This document shows, piece by piece, positions 45,385-57,659 of a DNA stretch of 64,000 bases. The stretch is from Massospora cicadina (Eukaryota > Entomophthoromycota > Entomophthoromycetes > Entomophthorales > Entomophthoraceae). Where the stretch lies: positions 180,408 through 244,407 of the forward strand of contig JAKSZP010006630.1 of NCBI GenBank assembly GCA_022478985.1, in the 5' to 3' direction. Both the position numbers and the translations under genes were made by a program. How positions within the stretch are numbered: the stretch's first letter is position 1; each line of letters opens with the position of its first letter. The notes beneath the pieces were generated by a model. That model had not been told where the DNA came from, did no database searches, and worked only from the letters and a program-made list of their open reading frames with translations.

Positions 45385-45773
45385 GCTTCAAAAAGGTTTG
45401 ATACTCTTAGAACCATGTTAAAAACCCATGTATATAATAACAAGACTCTCCACTTTACCTGATGATACACCCTGTGAGCATATAAATGAATGATTGCAAG
45501 TTGCTCAACCTCTTTCATCAGCACCCCACTGAGTGAGAGGGCCACTTGACAAAAGTGTAAACCAATAACAAACACCAACAAATCAATTAGAGCAAACTTG
45601 TGTTCAGTAAACACTTTCAAGCTTTCCAATTTGTAAAATGGTGCGATGAGCCCATCCCCAATAGGTTTTGGTGTCATAAACCCATTCAATTTGAATTGGG
45701 CTAAGTCCTGCCATCCCTGCCCGTGGGTGTGTCCTGCTAGTCCTGCTAACGGCTCAATTAAATTCCAGCCCAT
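45385..45773 (-). pseudogene. 5' part of an ORF split by Ty3-I copy 1, function unknown
   Basis: On the minus strand it starts MGWNLIEPLAGLAG and runs through a hydrophobic region with FALIDLLVFVIGLHFCQVAL (about residues 60-80). It reaches NLFEA at the gcttc target site, and the frame then continues at 27383-27327. A TAA lies 4 codons upstream of this ATG in frame, so an earlier exon or a decayed start are both possible. The protein is not recognised. The hydrophobic stretch could be a membrane segment or a buried core. Confidence 0.5.
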
Positions 45774-48700
45774 GATCAGCCCACAAAATTATTTTGTATA
45801 AATTTGATAATGAGAATCTGAACAAAGGCCAGAGTAATCTGACTTTGCTTACTTAAACCTAAATTTTTATTAGTCTTGTAATGTTTCAACCCTCAGAACT
45901 TGCTGCATTGGAGATTGGTTGTCCTTAATGCAACCCCATTTTATTACCAGATAATTTTATAAAGCAGCATTTTACAACAAATTCTGCTGCTGGTCTATTC
46001 TAAAATTTTCTCATTTATATAAAGAAATCCCTGATTTTTCTATTATAAACTTTAGGTAGATTTCAGGGATTATTAGCAGTCATGTTTTTCAATTTTGGAA
46101 TGACTGGCCCATAGTGGCATTTTTCTTCCACATTCTATATAAATTGTTGTGATTGGTTGTACTAACCGTGTATTTTTTGTTATTCTTGGTGGTAAAACGT
46201 CCAGAATAGCATGGCAGTCTTATTCTTATTAGCAGGTTCCTGACACTGATCGCTAGGTACCTAACCAATCCTCTTGTTGTAGCGTATCAATGAACCCTTT
46301 AATATTGACAAGATCTTTTTTGATAACTATTGTGGATTCTAGTTAAATTGTTAACTGTATAAGTTTAATACATTCTCTCATTAAGTCTACTAATTTGTAG
46401 ATCAGAAGCTGATCCTGACCTCCATGAGAGAAGCTAGAATCTATGAGTCTAAAAAACCAAGATCCTGAATTAAGAGTCATAGCTTTACAGGTATATCAAA
46501 GCTGAGACTAAACTCAAGTAATAATTTATTTTTGATGACATTTGGACCCATCAATTTAATTAGAACTTGCTTAATACTTTAGTGACTAAAATTTTCTTAC
46601 ACAGAAAAAGTGTAAACTTTTATAATCTTTTATTACTTCATGTATCAAATGTTTATACAAACAAAAGGATCCCAGTTGTGATTCTTAGTTGTTAAGAATT
46701 ATTCCACTTGCTCTTTTTCTTTTAACATTTTTTTATAAATCAGAACAATTCTTCTTAATTTTAAGCACATAGAATTCATATAGTATTTTGATTGTAGTGG
46801 ATTCAGGATAGATCATAATTTGTGGATGTGGAGGGTTCCATAAGAGAAGGGCATCAGCTACTTAACACTCATCAAGGGTATATCTAAAGGTTTTTAAGCT
46901 TGACTAAAGGTAGTATATTCATATTTATGCCTTTCTTGGTCCTGTATGTGATTATCAAGGCTATGCCTGATCACCACATTGACTTGGTATTCCCCTGTAG
47001 GGATATCAAGTCCTCACATAAAAATCATAAGGGCTTAGTAAATTAAAACTATTATATCTTGTTGTTCTAATGGAGTTTAAAAAGTTTCTGGAGTTCCAAA
47101 GAGCATAAAATCATTGCTAATCAATCAGGATGGAATTAAAGTTATAAATTTTTTTTGAATGCATGTAAATTTATAGAACGCCTTAAGGTTTATCTTGGCT
47201 TTTACAGACATTTTCAGAAGAGGGATTAGAAATACCAGAAGCTTTGAAATCTTCCATGCAGACTTTAACCATGAAAGGTTCATGACGACAACCAAGCCAT
47301 CATCCCTGTGAAAACCCAACAATGTTAAGTAATTTAACTTTGTTTATAGGATTACTAGTAAAATAAACAAACCTTTGAAATATTTTACAAATTTCAAAAA
47401 CATCTTTATTTTGGAATGCTCAGATATTTGTCACCTGAGATGTCATGGAATGTCTCTGTCAGAATTTCCCCTATTAAGGTTAAAGCTTCAACTTAGTGTA
47501 ACAATTTAATCATAGTTAATATTAATTATCCTTTAATAATATCTCTAAATATGGTATGTCATAGGGCCTATACAAGATTAAGTTATAAAGGATTTATATA
47601 TTGCAAGAAGAAATTCGCATCAATTACACTGTAATTATGAATAGATAGTTTAGTTAAAAATATGAATTACTCTTCTAGTGATCCACTGATAGGATTATAC
47701 AAGATTGATGTATAACTTAAATTATCTCTGATTATCATGATCTATCTGATCTTTAATTTATTTGACCTTGCTATTTAATTTATCCTTAATCTATGATGCT
47801 TCACTAGTATTATAAATAGTACAAATTCTTCCTAAAATTTAATATTTTTCAGTGCAGTACATCTTATATACTCATTGAAGTTCAGAATATAAGGACCTCT
47901 GAACCTCTGATACAATTAAAGTCTCTACTAGAATATATAATAGGTTTTAATTCAAATCCAAGATGCTGTCCAAAAAATAAGTGAGCTTTGAAGGACTGGA
48001 CTCAATTTATTAATGGACTCAGTGAAAAATTCCAGCATTATCTTAAAGCTTGGAAAGTTTATCACCTATGTGCAGTAGCTCCCTAGGGATGAAACACAAC
48101 TACTTACATTTAGTTTAGGACTCTCTTTTTATGGTATGCTTTGTAAGATTCCAGGTTAGTCAACGTGTAAGTCTGGGGTAGGAACCTCTCCATTTGGATT
48201 AGGACCCATTTACGTTCCATCTAAACAAGAGGTAGAAGCCAGCACCCAAACCTCTCATCTCCCAGGGTAATTTGCCCAAGTGGTGGATCAGAGGTGTGTC
48301 ACGGAGTACCCTCTGAGACTTTCAGCATCCTCACAGCGTTATCCTCCGCTGAGCTGGTGGAATTTATCTGGAGTGTTTTCCAAGAGGTGGCAAAGTTTCA
48401 CAAAACACCCCTAGACCCGCTGAGATCCCGCCATTGTGTACATGCCACACTCATCCTCAACTGGTAAAGTGGCGGTCAACCCCTTCCTCACCAACTGGTT
48501 CCAGCCTTATGTGGCCTGGCCCTGGGCGCTACCTTCCAGCCATCTAAAATGTCACCGCCATTGCAAAATGCATTTGTGCAACAAAAAAATAAATTTGAGT
48601 AGTGTGCCAAAAAGGAGTTTTGCTAAGCAGTCTGGACCCAAGTAGGTTGACAAAATCAGGTCTGTCAGCCCAATTTTCTGGATCATTGCAATTTTATTCC

Positions 48701-49119
48701 TAATGGCAGTTGCACATGTGATGCAATTTTCCCCATTGAGCTTATAATTAATGGTCTTTGAAAGGTACCACTGTTGCTCTATTTTCTCAACTTTTTATTA
48801 CTTAGTTTAAAATAAAAAAATAAAAAAACCGTAAAAACTATGGCCATACAATTTTTATTTAAAAATATCCAAAAAGTGTTTTGATCCCCGATCTGAGCAC
48901 CCCTTGGCTGGTCCTCTTGGCTGATCTTCTCATATTCAACAAATCAATTTGGACAGATGTGCCTGAGGCATTCTGGTTTTGATTCTGGATGGTAATCCAC
49001 ACAGTTCCAGGATAATCCTATTATTTACAATCAGAATTCTCTGTGACACAATGGACCTGCAGTTTTAAATGGTGCTTTATCCTGTATGGGAACTCTGACT
49101 GCAATCCTGTTAAAAAATA
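45774..49119. other. unassigned AT-rich DNA with one GC-richer patch
   Basis: Mostly AT-rich with no persistent frame. A minus-strand open frame of 65 codons (47125-47322) has no motif. The patch 48220-48640 is richer in GC; its plus-strand frame reads continuously with few stops for about 120 codons (the last 69, 48436-48645, are open and include CHRHCKMHLC). It may be a relic of an element ORF, but nothing identifies it. Confidence 0.3.
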
Positions 49120-50223
49120 TGTTAAAATTTATAGGGTTTCTTGATTATTCTTGGATGATACCCCCTAATTAATTAAATGAACAGGTTCATTGTTGAGCAA
49201 TTCTCCACGTTGTCTGATAGTAAAATTTATTTGTTTGATAATAGTATGGAGACTATTACCTGTAGTTGAATAAAGTACTAGTATTGGGTCCAACGCTTGG
49301 CCAGTATTTCCCCTCAAAATACTTAGGATGTTTTTAATAGGGATTTGTTCCCTGGTACCATCTAACTTGATCCACGCTCAGATCCTCATTTATGGCTTCT
49401 CTCTGGTGACACACATTTGGCAGTAATCCCTAATTCAGTTCAGTTTAGCTTCTCTGGATCCACGCTCAGATTTTTACTCTTTTTCATGAGAAGTCTCCTA
49501 ATTAAGGCACACATCAATAATTTCCTTGAGAAAGAATAGAACATACTATGGATTCTGGTAAAAAGTGTGTTTTTTTATTAAGTGAATTTTTAGGGGAATC
49601 TATAGTGGGAATTCAGCACCCAACCCTCAGTTGTCACCTCCTCGATGAAATGGCAGCCATTGCCATTGAATCACCCATCCTCATCTCATCAGCGATGGTC
49701 TTCCCCATCCTGGCTAGGATTCCATTGTTGGGCATCCTCAAGACCTAAAATGGAAAAAATTGAAAACATGTCCCTAACGTTCCCCTCTTGATCCCAGTGA
49801 ACCAACCATGTAAGGCAAGCGACCTGCTTAGGTAATGGAGCTTGTTACCCATTAAGGCAGGTCATGAACCAACTAATCAATTTGCTAGTTTCAGGCATCA
49901 TCACTCGCCTTGCAACTTAATCCTTGTATTCCCAATAAGTTGGTGATGAAACCTGACTGATCCCAATCAGTACACCTGATAGTTAATCATTGACCAACTA
50001 TCAGATGCCTTATTTCGCCAGCTACTCTGCCCAATAAGATCTTAAGCATTCATCAGGATTGATCCCTGATGGATCTAACCCAGGTGGCTTTCCTAAAATC
50101 CCCCAAAAATTGTTATCCCAAAATCAGGGTCAACTGATATCCAATTCACTTTGCTTTAGGGAATTATCCCCTAGCAATCCCTGGTAATCTAGTCATCTGG
50201 GAATATGGCCTAAAATCCCAACA
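49120..50223 (-). repeat. 3' LTR of Ty3-II
   Basis: It is 1104 bp. On the minus strand it begins TGTTGGGATTTTAGG and ends CCTATAAATTTTAACA. It is homologous to the solo LTR at 37824-44247 over its length and to 62380-62682 over its last 300 bp. No matching target duplication can be given because the other end of the element is incomplete. Confidence 0.9.
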
Positions 50224-51011
50224 CATCCCCCTCTTGCTTAGATTTCCAGCAAGAAAAGTATCAGGACAGGAGAACACCACTTTGGACACTCAGTTAAGTA
50301 TTTCTTTTGTTCAAGCAGAGTATGACCAATCAGTACCCAACACTACTTGGTATAACCTTTGGCATAAAGCTCTCTTCCTCTTCCTATTCACTACTGCCTA
50401 CTCAGAGCATGGTTCTCATGACCTTTTGCCATGCGGGATAATCAATTTACTCATGAGATATCAATCCCAGTATCCAGTCTTACCCCCATCAGGGAATATG
50501 ACCCGCTGTTATGTTTAGGATTTTTGGTCCGGCATCCTTTATTTCCTGATTTTCTCCTCATCCTTGACAGGAGATTCTTGCCTTCAATGTTTGTTTCAAG
50601 GTGCAATTAAAAATGCTAATTTATATTCACTCTTGCTATTTTCTTGTAATAACCTCTTTGCTAATATTATTCTTAGTTCTTCTCTGGAGAGCTTATTACA
50701 TTTCTTTTGAGATTAATTTCTCTGAAATTAGAGCTTAATTGATTTCAGAGTGCATAATGTTAACTATCTTATAAGTCTGACATCCCCTCTCTCATCCAGC
50801 TCATATGTCAAATTTGGAGTCTTGGTACCAATAACTGTTTAATAGCATGTCTGATAAAGATCTTTGGCTCTTCCATATGATGAGTTGATCTGCGCATTGG
50901 AACCTCTTCTATGGTCCTTCCAGGACTCATGCTCCCAGTCAAGTACCCATGGCCAGTCTTTTATAAAATTACCAAAAAATGATAACTAAGCCCAATGGAA
51001 CTAGTTTAGCA
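50224..51011 (-). other. 3' interior of Ty3-II with polypurine tract
   Basis: The minus-strand polypurine tract AAGCAAGAGGGGGATG abuts the LTR start. Beyond it there is no long minus-strand frame. A 94-codon plus-strand frame (50234-50518) shows no motif. The interior continues at 57625 on the far side of Ty3-I copy 2. Confidence 0.7.
51007..51011. repeat. left target-site duplication of Ty3-I copy 2
   Basis: tagca, against tagcg at 57625-57629 (four of five match). Confidence 0.65.
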
Positions 51012-51759
51012 TGTCAGACATTTGCCTCTTAGGCTTCAGAACAAGAACGCTGTGGGTAAACCTCAGCTGATTAGAGGCAGTGTCAGACATTTACAAGTCC
51101 ACAATACTAAAGATATTGATGTTAATAGAAAATTACTCAGCCAAAAGACCTTGGTTAATTCTCGGTGGAACCCCACAATTAGGCAACACTTTTATCAATA
51201 CTAATTTGTAAATATAAATAAGTCAGGAAATCAGATTCATCCAAACTTGCAGCCTATTCTGGGGCACTCATCAAAGGGTTCACCCCCAGCCAACTCTAGT
51301 TCCCTTCAAGCACCTATGTGAGGACCACCCCCTTTTATAGGCGTGGAAGGTGTCCCCCAAGGTGCAATATTTTTAGCAAAAGGGGATTGGAAGAATATAT
51401 TAAGTCATTACCCCACAGGTACGTCTTTCCACAAGATAATCCCCCATTCATCGTTAAGCCTAAAGGAAGCAAATTTTTAGAGTTTCAATAGGCTAGAATA
51501 ACATATTACTAAATTCAGAAAGTCCCAAGCCATACAAACATCGAGCCTCAACATTTTAAATAATTTATCTATCTATTAAGTATATAACTCTCTTTTACCC
51601 CGCGTGGCCCATAATAAAAAAACATCTAAAAACCAAATACCATTTTATTTACTTATTTTTTTTATTTTCATATAACTGGTGAGACACGCTCCTCACCTAT
51701 ATTGTTGGATTTGAGGCTGCCAGCACCAGCGAGCCTTTTTCCAACTCTCAAATCCAACA
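51012..51759 (+). repeat. 5' LTR of Ty3-I copy 2
   Basis: TGTCAGACATTTG at the start and aatccaaca at the end. TATA-like ccttttatag at 51331-51340. Confidence 0.92.
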
Positions 51760-51761
51760 AG

Positions 51762-51779
51762 TGATGCTCACTACATGGG
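51762..51779 (+). other. primer-binding site of Ty3-I copy 2
   Basis: TGATGCTCACTACATGGG, two changes from the site shared by Ty3-II and element III. Confidence 0.7.
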
Positions 51780-51829
51780 CCCTGTACACCACAAAAACGT
51801 TATAATAATTGGGGCTTTTGGTGGTGGTA

Positions 51830-52453
51830 ACCCTTCTAGCCTTTCCGCTGACATCAACCCTAGGCTAGCACTTATGGAACAACAACTAGACAGTACTTTG
51901 TCTCACCTTAAATGACTTGAGCAGCGCCCATTTCAACGGCCAGTTATACAAAAAGACCCCTCTGTGTGACAATTTTACACCTGGAGAGGGCAGTATTGTC
52001 TCCTTCCTCTATGTTTATAAATCTGCGATGGAAGGAGAAACTGAACAAAAAATCCAGTACATTCTTCTCTGCTTAAACCGTTTAGCTCAAGAAATAATGG
52101 TCCCCACCATAATCAACCTCACCACTTGGTGGAGGTTAAGCAAGCGCTTCTTGATGAGTTTGGCTCCAAACAGAGTTTGCAACGGCAAAAACAAGCCTTT
52201 ATGTGCCTTAGTTTGCAAGAGGGAGAATCAATTACCTCTTTTGTTGAGCGCTTCTATACTAAAGATCAACCTCTGTTGCTTACCCAAATGCTCCCTCTCT
52301 AAGATGCAATTGCAACTATCTTGGCTGGCTTAGCATCTCGTCCTTCCTTGTAGTGAATCTCTCTTCTGTAAAGAGCACTTTTACAACTGTACGAGATATC
52401 AAGGAGGCCTTATTAGCAGTTGCTGATATCTATGAGGTTAACTCTACCAAAGG
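51830..52453 (+). pseudogene. gag of Ty3-I copy 2, broken
   Basis: LALMEQQLDSTLSHLK-LEQRP (51865-51935) parallels the coiled-coil-like start of copy 1. Then FTPGEGSIVSFLYVYKSAMEGE and a capsid-like frame (51917-52333). No CCHC knuckle was found. Confidence 0.75.
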
Positions 52454-53370
52454 ATGTTTAGTCAAGCAGCTACGCTGACTAATTTAGCTTCTGCTACAGC
52501 TGTTACCCTTTGTAAACCTGCTCTTGTGACGTTGCCAGCACAAATTCTTACTTCTCCCTACAATGATAAGCAGATGGCAATCGCTGTGACAGGGCAGTGT
52601 TCCCTTTCGTCTTCAGTTCAAAATACTCAGTCAGTGAAAGCAGTTGTCCATTTGCCTTACCTATCTTCTTCTTCAGAGCAGCCTTCCCAAGTGGTTCCCA
52701 AGACTGCTCTTCATCCTAAACCCCTTTCTCAGGTTCTAATCACTCCCACTACCAATGGGTTAAATGACCAGGTCGCAAAGGCTAAACCACCTGTTTCACA
52801 AAAGCACCCAGCCACTGAACGACCCAAAGCTGTTGAAGAAAAAGTATCTAACTCTCAAGTGCTATCCCTCTCAACCTCTCTTTAAGATAACTCTAGTCTG
52901 AAGCCTATCTCCATGAGGCAGCATTAACCCCATGGTGTGAAGATCGAAACCCAAGCTGTGGCAGTTCCAACGCCTCCCTCAAAAGTTAATAAAGGTGGAG
53001 GAACAACCCCAGGACTTATCATCCCACAAGGGTATGTTGAATCTACCCCACCTCCTATGGGCTCTCTAACCTGCGTTGATAACCCCTCTGATGAGTCTGA
53101 GGGGGATGATGAAGATGTTGGTCATATCGTTTTAGGAGCCCCAGGTGAAGTGGAGGTACCTGATTGATTGAACCTGGGGAGAGTAAATTGGGCTAAGCTC
53201 CCTCGTCACACTTATCTTTGGCAAGTGATAAGGGGTCTTGAGATTATTAAAACTGCTAGTGACACGGACCAGCTCATTGCCACGTTTCTACAATTTACTC
53301 AAAGTGTGCTTACCTTTAAGACTATCTAGGAGAAATACCCTGAAACTGCAAAACGCCTTGCCTCCACTTT
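52454..53370 (+). pseudogene. gag-pol linker of Ty3-I copy 2
   Basis: One frame runs from 52454 through the protease at 53402, broken by a few stops (52883, 53165 and others). The first part is Ser/Pro/Thr-rich (PHPKPLSQVLITPTTNG region). The second contains an acidic stretch DNPSDESEGDDEDVG (about 53080-53125). A conserved-looking segment EKYPETAKRLASTFHLKEVL precedes the protease. No enzyme domain is seen. Confidence 0.6.
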
Positions 53371-53401
53371 TCATCTAAAAGAGGTCCTCTCTTCCCCCTC
53401 C

Positions 53402-53760
53402 TTGGGTGGTACTTTAACTAAAGTGGAGGTCATTGTTAATGGAGTGCAGGATAAAGCTATCCTTGACGCTGGGTCCCCAGTGAACGTTGTGTCAACAAAG
53501 CTCATAAAAAAAATAAGCTGGCCCCTGACTTTGACTACACTCAAGAGTTTGGAAAGGTGGGACCAAACAACACCCACGTCATTGGAGCCTACTCTCTTCT
53601 CTGCTCATACTGTTTGGGAAGCTTCTCTTGTCAGCTCCAGCAGCGGCTTTGACTAATAATGCCTATGATTTACTCATTGGAACCCAGTTTGTGCTTGAAT
53701 ATGAGGGTGTTATTAATTAGAAGCAGGGCTATCTCTCTGCTTAAAGATGAGGTTCCTCTT
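53402..53760 (+). pseudogene. aspartic protease of Ty3-I copy 2
   Basis: GGTLTKVEVIVNGVQDKAIL is followed by DAGSPVNVVS at the active site (about 53467); copy 1 has DTGS. A frameshift near 53600 leads to YDLLIGTQFVLEYE (about 53668), the later conserved segment. Confidence 0.82.
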
Positions 53761-54339
53761 ATTCTGTCTAATGATGAGCTCAATAAAAAGTATTATGTTT
53801 TCACAGTTGAGTATCCCTCCTCAGCTTTATCCCTGCATTACACCATGGCAGGATGGCATACAAAACTGTTGCCTCCTAAGTGGATGCCCGGGAGAGTATC
53901 CATTACTATGCTTCTGAAGAGGTGGTCATTAAGGCTGGGGAACAAAGGGTAGTGGACAAAAAGATTACCATACAAATCCCACACAATTGCCTACTGCACC
54001 TCAGTAGCATAGAGGGAGTTAGTATTTTAGAGCTCAGAGTTTTTCCAGGCGTGTTAGATCCCGCCTATCATCGTTCTATTAACCTTTTTCTGAGGATTCT
54101 AACCAAAAAGGATATGGTGGTAAAAAAGCATCAGGAGATCAGAAGAGGCCCGCTGATACCCATTGAGGACCTCAAGCAAGTCCACTGTATTGGATTTATG
54201 GCAGATATGGGCTTACCTGCCAGCCAGTTTTATGTACCCTACCTTCTGTTCATATCTTAGATGAATTAACCCCAGCTGAGCTGGATAAAGTCCACTCCCT
54301 ACTTGAGTCCTACAGCGACATTTTCTTTAAAATCTGACA

Positions 54340-55230
54340 ATGACTATGGTATATGAAGGGTTGGATGCATATGATTCACGTTGGAGATGCTAAACCCATT
54401 TGCTCCAAGCCCCATTATAAATCAAAAGTTGATAAGTTAAAGATGTGGACAGAGCTCAAACAGCTTTTGGATGCTGGATTGGTGGTGCCATCTCAAAGCC
54501 CTTGGTTGTCTTCTCTCCTCCTCATTAAAAAAAAATGGAGGCTATTGGTTAGTGATGGACTATCACAAATTAAACAACCTCATCAAAAAGGATAGTTATC
54601 ATATCCCTCGCATTGATGCCGGTCTGGCCCAGTTATCTGGGTCTAAATACTTCTCCGCCATGAACCTGGATAGCGGTTATTGGCAAATGGAAAAATTCTC
54701 CACAGACCAATAGAAATATGCTCTTATTTTCAGTGAGGGTCTTTTCCAGCCTACCCAACTCCCACAGGGGCTGTGTAACGCACCTGCCACTTTCCAGCAA
54801 GCAATGGATCATATCATGCAGGATCTAAAATTAAGCTGCATCATCATCTACCTCGATGATATTACAGTCTTCTCTAAGATTTCCAATGAACACCTTGCAC
54901 ATTTAAAGGAGGTGTTTCAACGCTTGCAGGCTTCTAATATCAAATTAAAGCCCTCTAAATGCAAATTTTTCCATAGGAAGCTGTATTTCCTTGGACAAGA
55001 TATCTCCCAAGATGGGATACAACTGCTTCAAGATAAAGTCTAAGAAATATTCAAGATTCCCGCACCCAAAACCCTTCGTGACATCCAGGTATTCTTGGGT
55101 ATGATGGGGTATTACCATCAATTTATATCAAAGTTCGCGCAGCTCAGTGAGCCCCTTGTATGGCTCTTAACTAAGAATACCCCTTTCAGTTGGGGTGCTG
55201 AACAAAAAGCCGTGTTTATGACCCTGAAGG
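54340..55230 (+). pseudogene. reverse transcriptase of Ty3-I copy 2, YLDD kept
   Basis: ICSKPHYKSKVDKLKMWTEL (54402), DAGLVVPSQSPWLSSLLLIKKK (54472) and YHIPRIDAGLAQLSG (54598). Then MNLDSGYWQM (motif A, 54661), QLPQGLCNAPATFQQAMD (motif B', 54755), CIIIYLDDITVFS (motif C, 54838) and LKPSKCKFF with LYFLGQDIS (54945-55000). All catalytic aspartates are present. A TAG (54712) and two frameshifts break it. The connection MMGYYHQFI is at 55105. Confidence 0.92.
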
Positions 55231-55239
55231 CGCTGTTAC

Positions 55240-55780
55240 AAAAACGACCATCACCGCCACCCTGACTACAATAAACCCTTCATGTTGTTCATGGATGCCT
55301 CTGACTACGCTGTTGGAGCTATTTTAGTTCAGTTGAATGAGTATGGAGTCGATCATCCCATGTCTTACTTTAGCAAAATGCTTTCAAAAGCTTAGCATAA
55401 CTATAGCGTCACGGAAAAGGAGTGCTTATCTTTCCTGCTCGCTGTCAAACACTACCGCCCATTTTTATATGGGACTCCCTCAAAGTAATCATGGACTACG
55501 CCTCATTAAAGTGGTTGCAGAATATGAAAGACCCACTGGGCTGTTGGCTCTCTGGGCTCTTAAGCTCCATCATTATAATATGACCATTGAGTACTGAGCT
55601 GGGACACGCCATATGAACGTTGATGGGCTGACGCGGCTGCCTGTCCTTCACCTTGACAATAGCGAAGCTGAGCGGTTGCATGATCCTAATAACCCCTGAC
55701 GCATGGGCTGATGAAGATGAACCAGTACAGAAGATGCTCGCTTGGCACTCCTGCAACACGAAGGTAAAGAATGAAAAATA
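55240..55780 (+). pseudogene. RNase H and tether of Ty3-I copy 2
   Basis: FMDASDYAVGAILVQLNEYG (55290), HPMSYFSKMLSKA (55358), SVTEKECLSFLLAVKHYRPFLYG (55408). Tether: GTRHMNVDGLTRLPVL and a DNSEAERLHD segment (55600-55690). A TAG at 55393 and frameshifts interrupt it. Confidence 0.88.
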
Positions 55781-55799
55781 GTATAAGAAAATAGGAGTA

Positions 55800-56640
55800 A
55801 ATTGGTTTCCCTATCTCCGGCCATCTGAGAGAGTGCCTGTCATTTTAGAGTCTCACACTCTTATTGGGCATGGTGGAGTATGCAAAACCTACAAGTGGGT
55901 AAAAGAGCGGTACTACTGGGAGGGCATCATGGAAACCATAATTGAAGTCATAGATTTATGCCTGAACTGTAAAAAAAACCAGCTTCAAGACCTAATATCA
56001 GTATTAACCTACAACGCCCCATCAACCCTTCCACACCATATGTTTGGACGTGGTAGGTCCTCTCCCCAAACTACAGGTGGAAACCGCTATATCTTGGTTG
56101 GTATTGTCATTTCCCCAAGTGGGTTGAAGCTGTTTCTCTTCCCTCTCAAACTGCTAAAGCTACGGCTACCTTCTTACACCAGTACATCTTCACCTGGCAT
56201 GGGTACCCCAGGTTCTTCCATGTGACAATGGGAAGAACTTTACTTCACAAGTGGTAAAGCTTCTCGCATTTCTATGGGATCTCAACAACTCTTCTCAGTC
56301 CCCTATAACCCATCCACAAATGGAGCAGTAGAAAGAGTTAACAAGACCCTGGTCTCAATTTTACGCAAAATGGCCACTTCATACCCTTTCCACTGGTATC
56401 TCTATATGTCCAGTGCACTCATGTCCTACCATATTAGCTACCATCGCATCCTCAAGCTGTCCCCTTTCCATGTGTTATATGGACAAGAACTGGGAGCACC
56501 AGCTTTATTATCCAAGGATACTTTTTATGATTGGACTGATTCTGAACAAGCCATGAAAAGTTGGCCCAACGCATCACCCAATTACAATCAGAGGCCATGA
56601 TTAATTTAGCAAAGACTGTTATCAAAATAAGGCCAAGCCG
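55800..56640 (+). pseudogene. integrase of Ty3-I copy 2
   Basis: The zinc domain is HTLIGHGGVCKTYKW (55853) with CLNC at about 55960 (H-x3-H and C-x2-C present). The core starts VGPLPKTTGGNRYILVG (56060, across a frameshift); the central D region is worn (HVTMG where a DNG-type motif is expected). The last catalytic Glu is kept in NGAVERVNKTLVSILRK (56320). It then reads HISYHRILKLSPFHVLYGQE (56428), the usual end of the core. Confidence 0.88.
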
Positions 56641-56868
56641 CAAATGAGCTCAGGGCCCATCTTCCTTCATTTCAAGTATCCGACTTGGTGCTCTTCAACA
56701 TAACTGAATCACTCCAAGAAGTGAGAATCTCAGCTATATTTGGGAAGGGCCATTTTTAGTCACATATAAGTGAGAGGATGAGTATTCTATCAAATCCCTC
56801 TCTCTGGACTCAACATCAACCAAGTTCATGGCTTCTTTCTTTGGCCCAATTTTCTTCCCAACATTTTT

Positions 56869-56877
56869 AAGGGGTAA
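56869..56877 (+). other. polypurine tract of Ty3-I copy 2
   Basis: aaggggtaa directly before the 3' LTR. It overlaps the FLRG codons at the end of pol. Confidence 0.6.
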
Positions 56878-57624
56878 TGTTGGACATTTGCCTCCTGGGC
56901 TTCAGAACAAAAACGTTGTGGATAAAGCTCAGCTGATTAGAGGCAATATCAGACATTTACAAGTCCACAATACTAAAGATATTGATGTTAATGGAAAATT
57001 TCTCGTCCAAAAGACTTTGGTTAATTCTCGGTGAACCCCACAAATCAGGCAACACTTTTATCAATACTAATGGGCAAATAAAAATAAGTCAGGAAATTAG
57101 ATTCATCCAACCTCGCAGCCTATTCTGGGGCACCCATCAAAGGGTTCACCTCAAGACAACTCTAGTTCCCTTCAAGCACCTATGTGGGGACCACCCCCTT
57201 TTATAGGCGTGGAAGGTGTCCCCCAAAGTGCAATATCTTTATCAAAAGAGGATTGGCAGAATATACCAAGTCATTACCCCACAGGTACGTCTTTCCACAA
57301 AATAATCCCCCATTCATCGTTCAGCCTAAAGAAAGCAAGTTTTCAGAGCTTCAATAGGCTATAACAACATATTACTAAATAAAGAAATTCCCAAGCCATA
57401 CAAACATCAAGCCTTGATGTTTTAATACTTTATCAATCTATTAAAAAGATATACTCTCTTTTACCCCATGTGGCTTATAATATAAAACACATAAAAGCCA
57501 AAAAACACTTTATCTACTTATTTTAATTATTTTCATATAACTGGTGAGACACTCTCCTCACCTATATTGTTGGATTTGAGGCTGCAAGCACTAGTGAGAT
57601 TTAATCCAAACCAGAAATCCAACA
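56878..57624 (+). repeat. 3' LTR of Ty3-I copy 2
   Basis: tgttggacatttg at the start, aatccaaca at the end, 747 bp. TATA-like ccttttatag at about 57196-57205. Followed by the tagcg duplication. Confidence 0.92.
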
Positions 57625-57659
57625 TAGCGATTGTCTCAAATGACTCACAATCAATCCTT

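Larger units (their letters stand above)
51012..57624 (+). mobile_element. Ty3-I copy 2, complete from LTR to LTR, 6.6 kb
   Basis: LTRs are at 51012-51759 and 56878-57624, with a PBS at 51762-51779 and a polypurine tract at 56869-56877. The order is gag, linker, protease, RT, RNase H, integrase, as in Ty3/gypsy. Same family as copy 1 but a distinct subfamily, since the LTRs are only partly alignable. The two LTRs of this copy differ at roughly one base in ten over their first 180 bp, so it is old. Stops and frameshifts occur throughout, but RT keeps YLDD. Confidence 0.94.

Noticed and set aside
56878..57034. Frame 56828-57034 as a real pol C-terminal extension into the LTR
   Set aside because: Copy 1 stops at FLRG before the LTR, so the extension here is probably loss of the stop codon.
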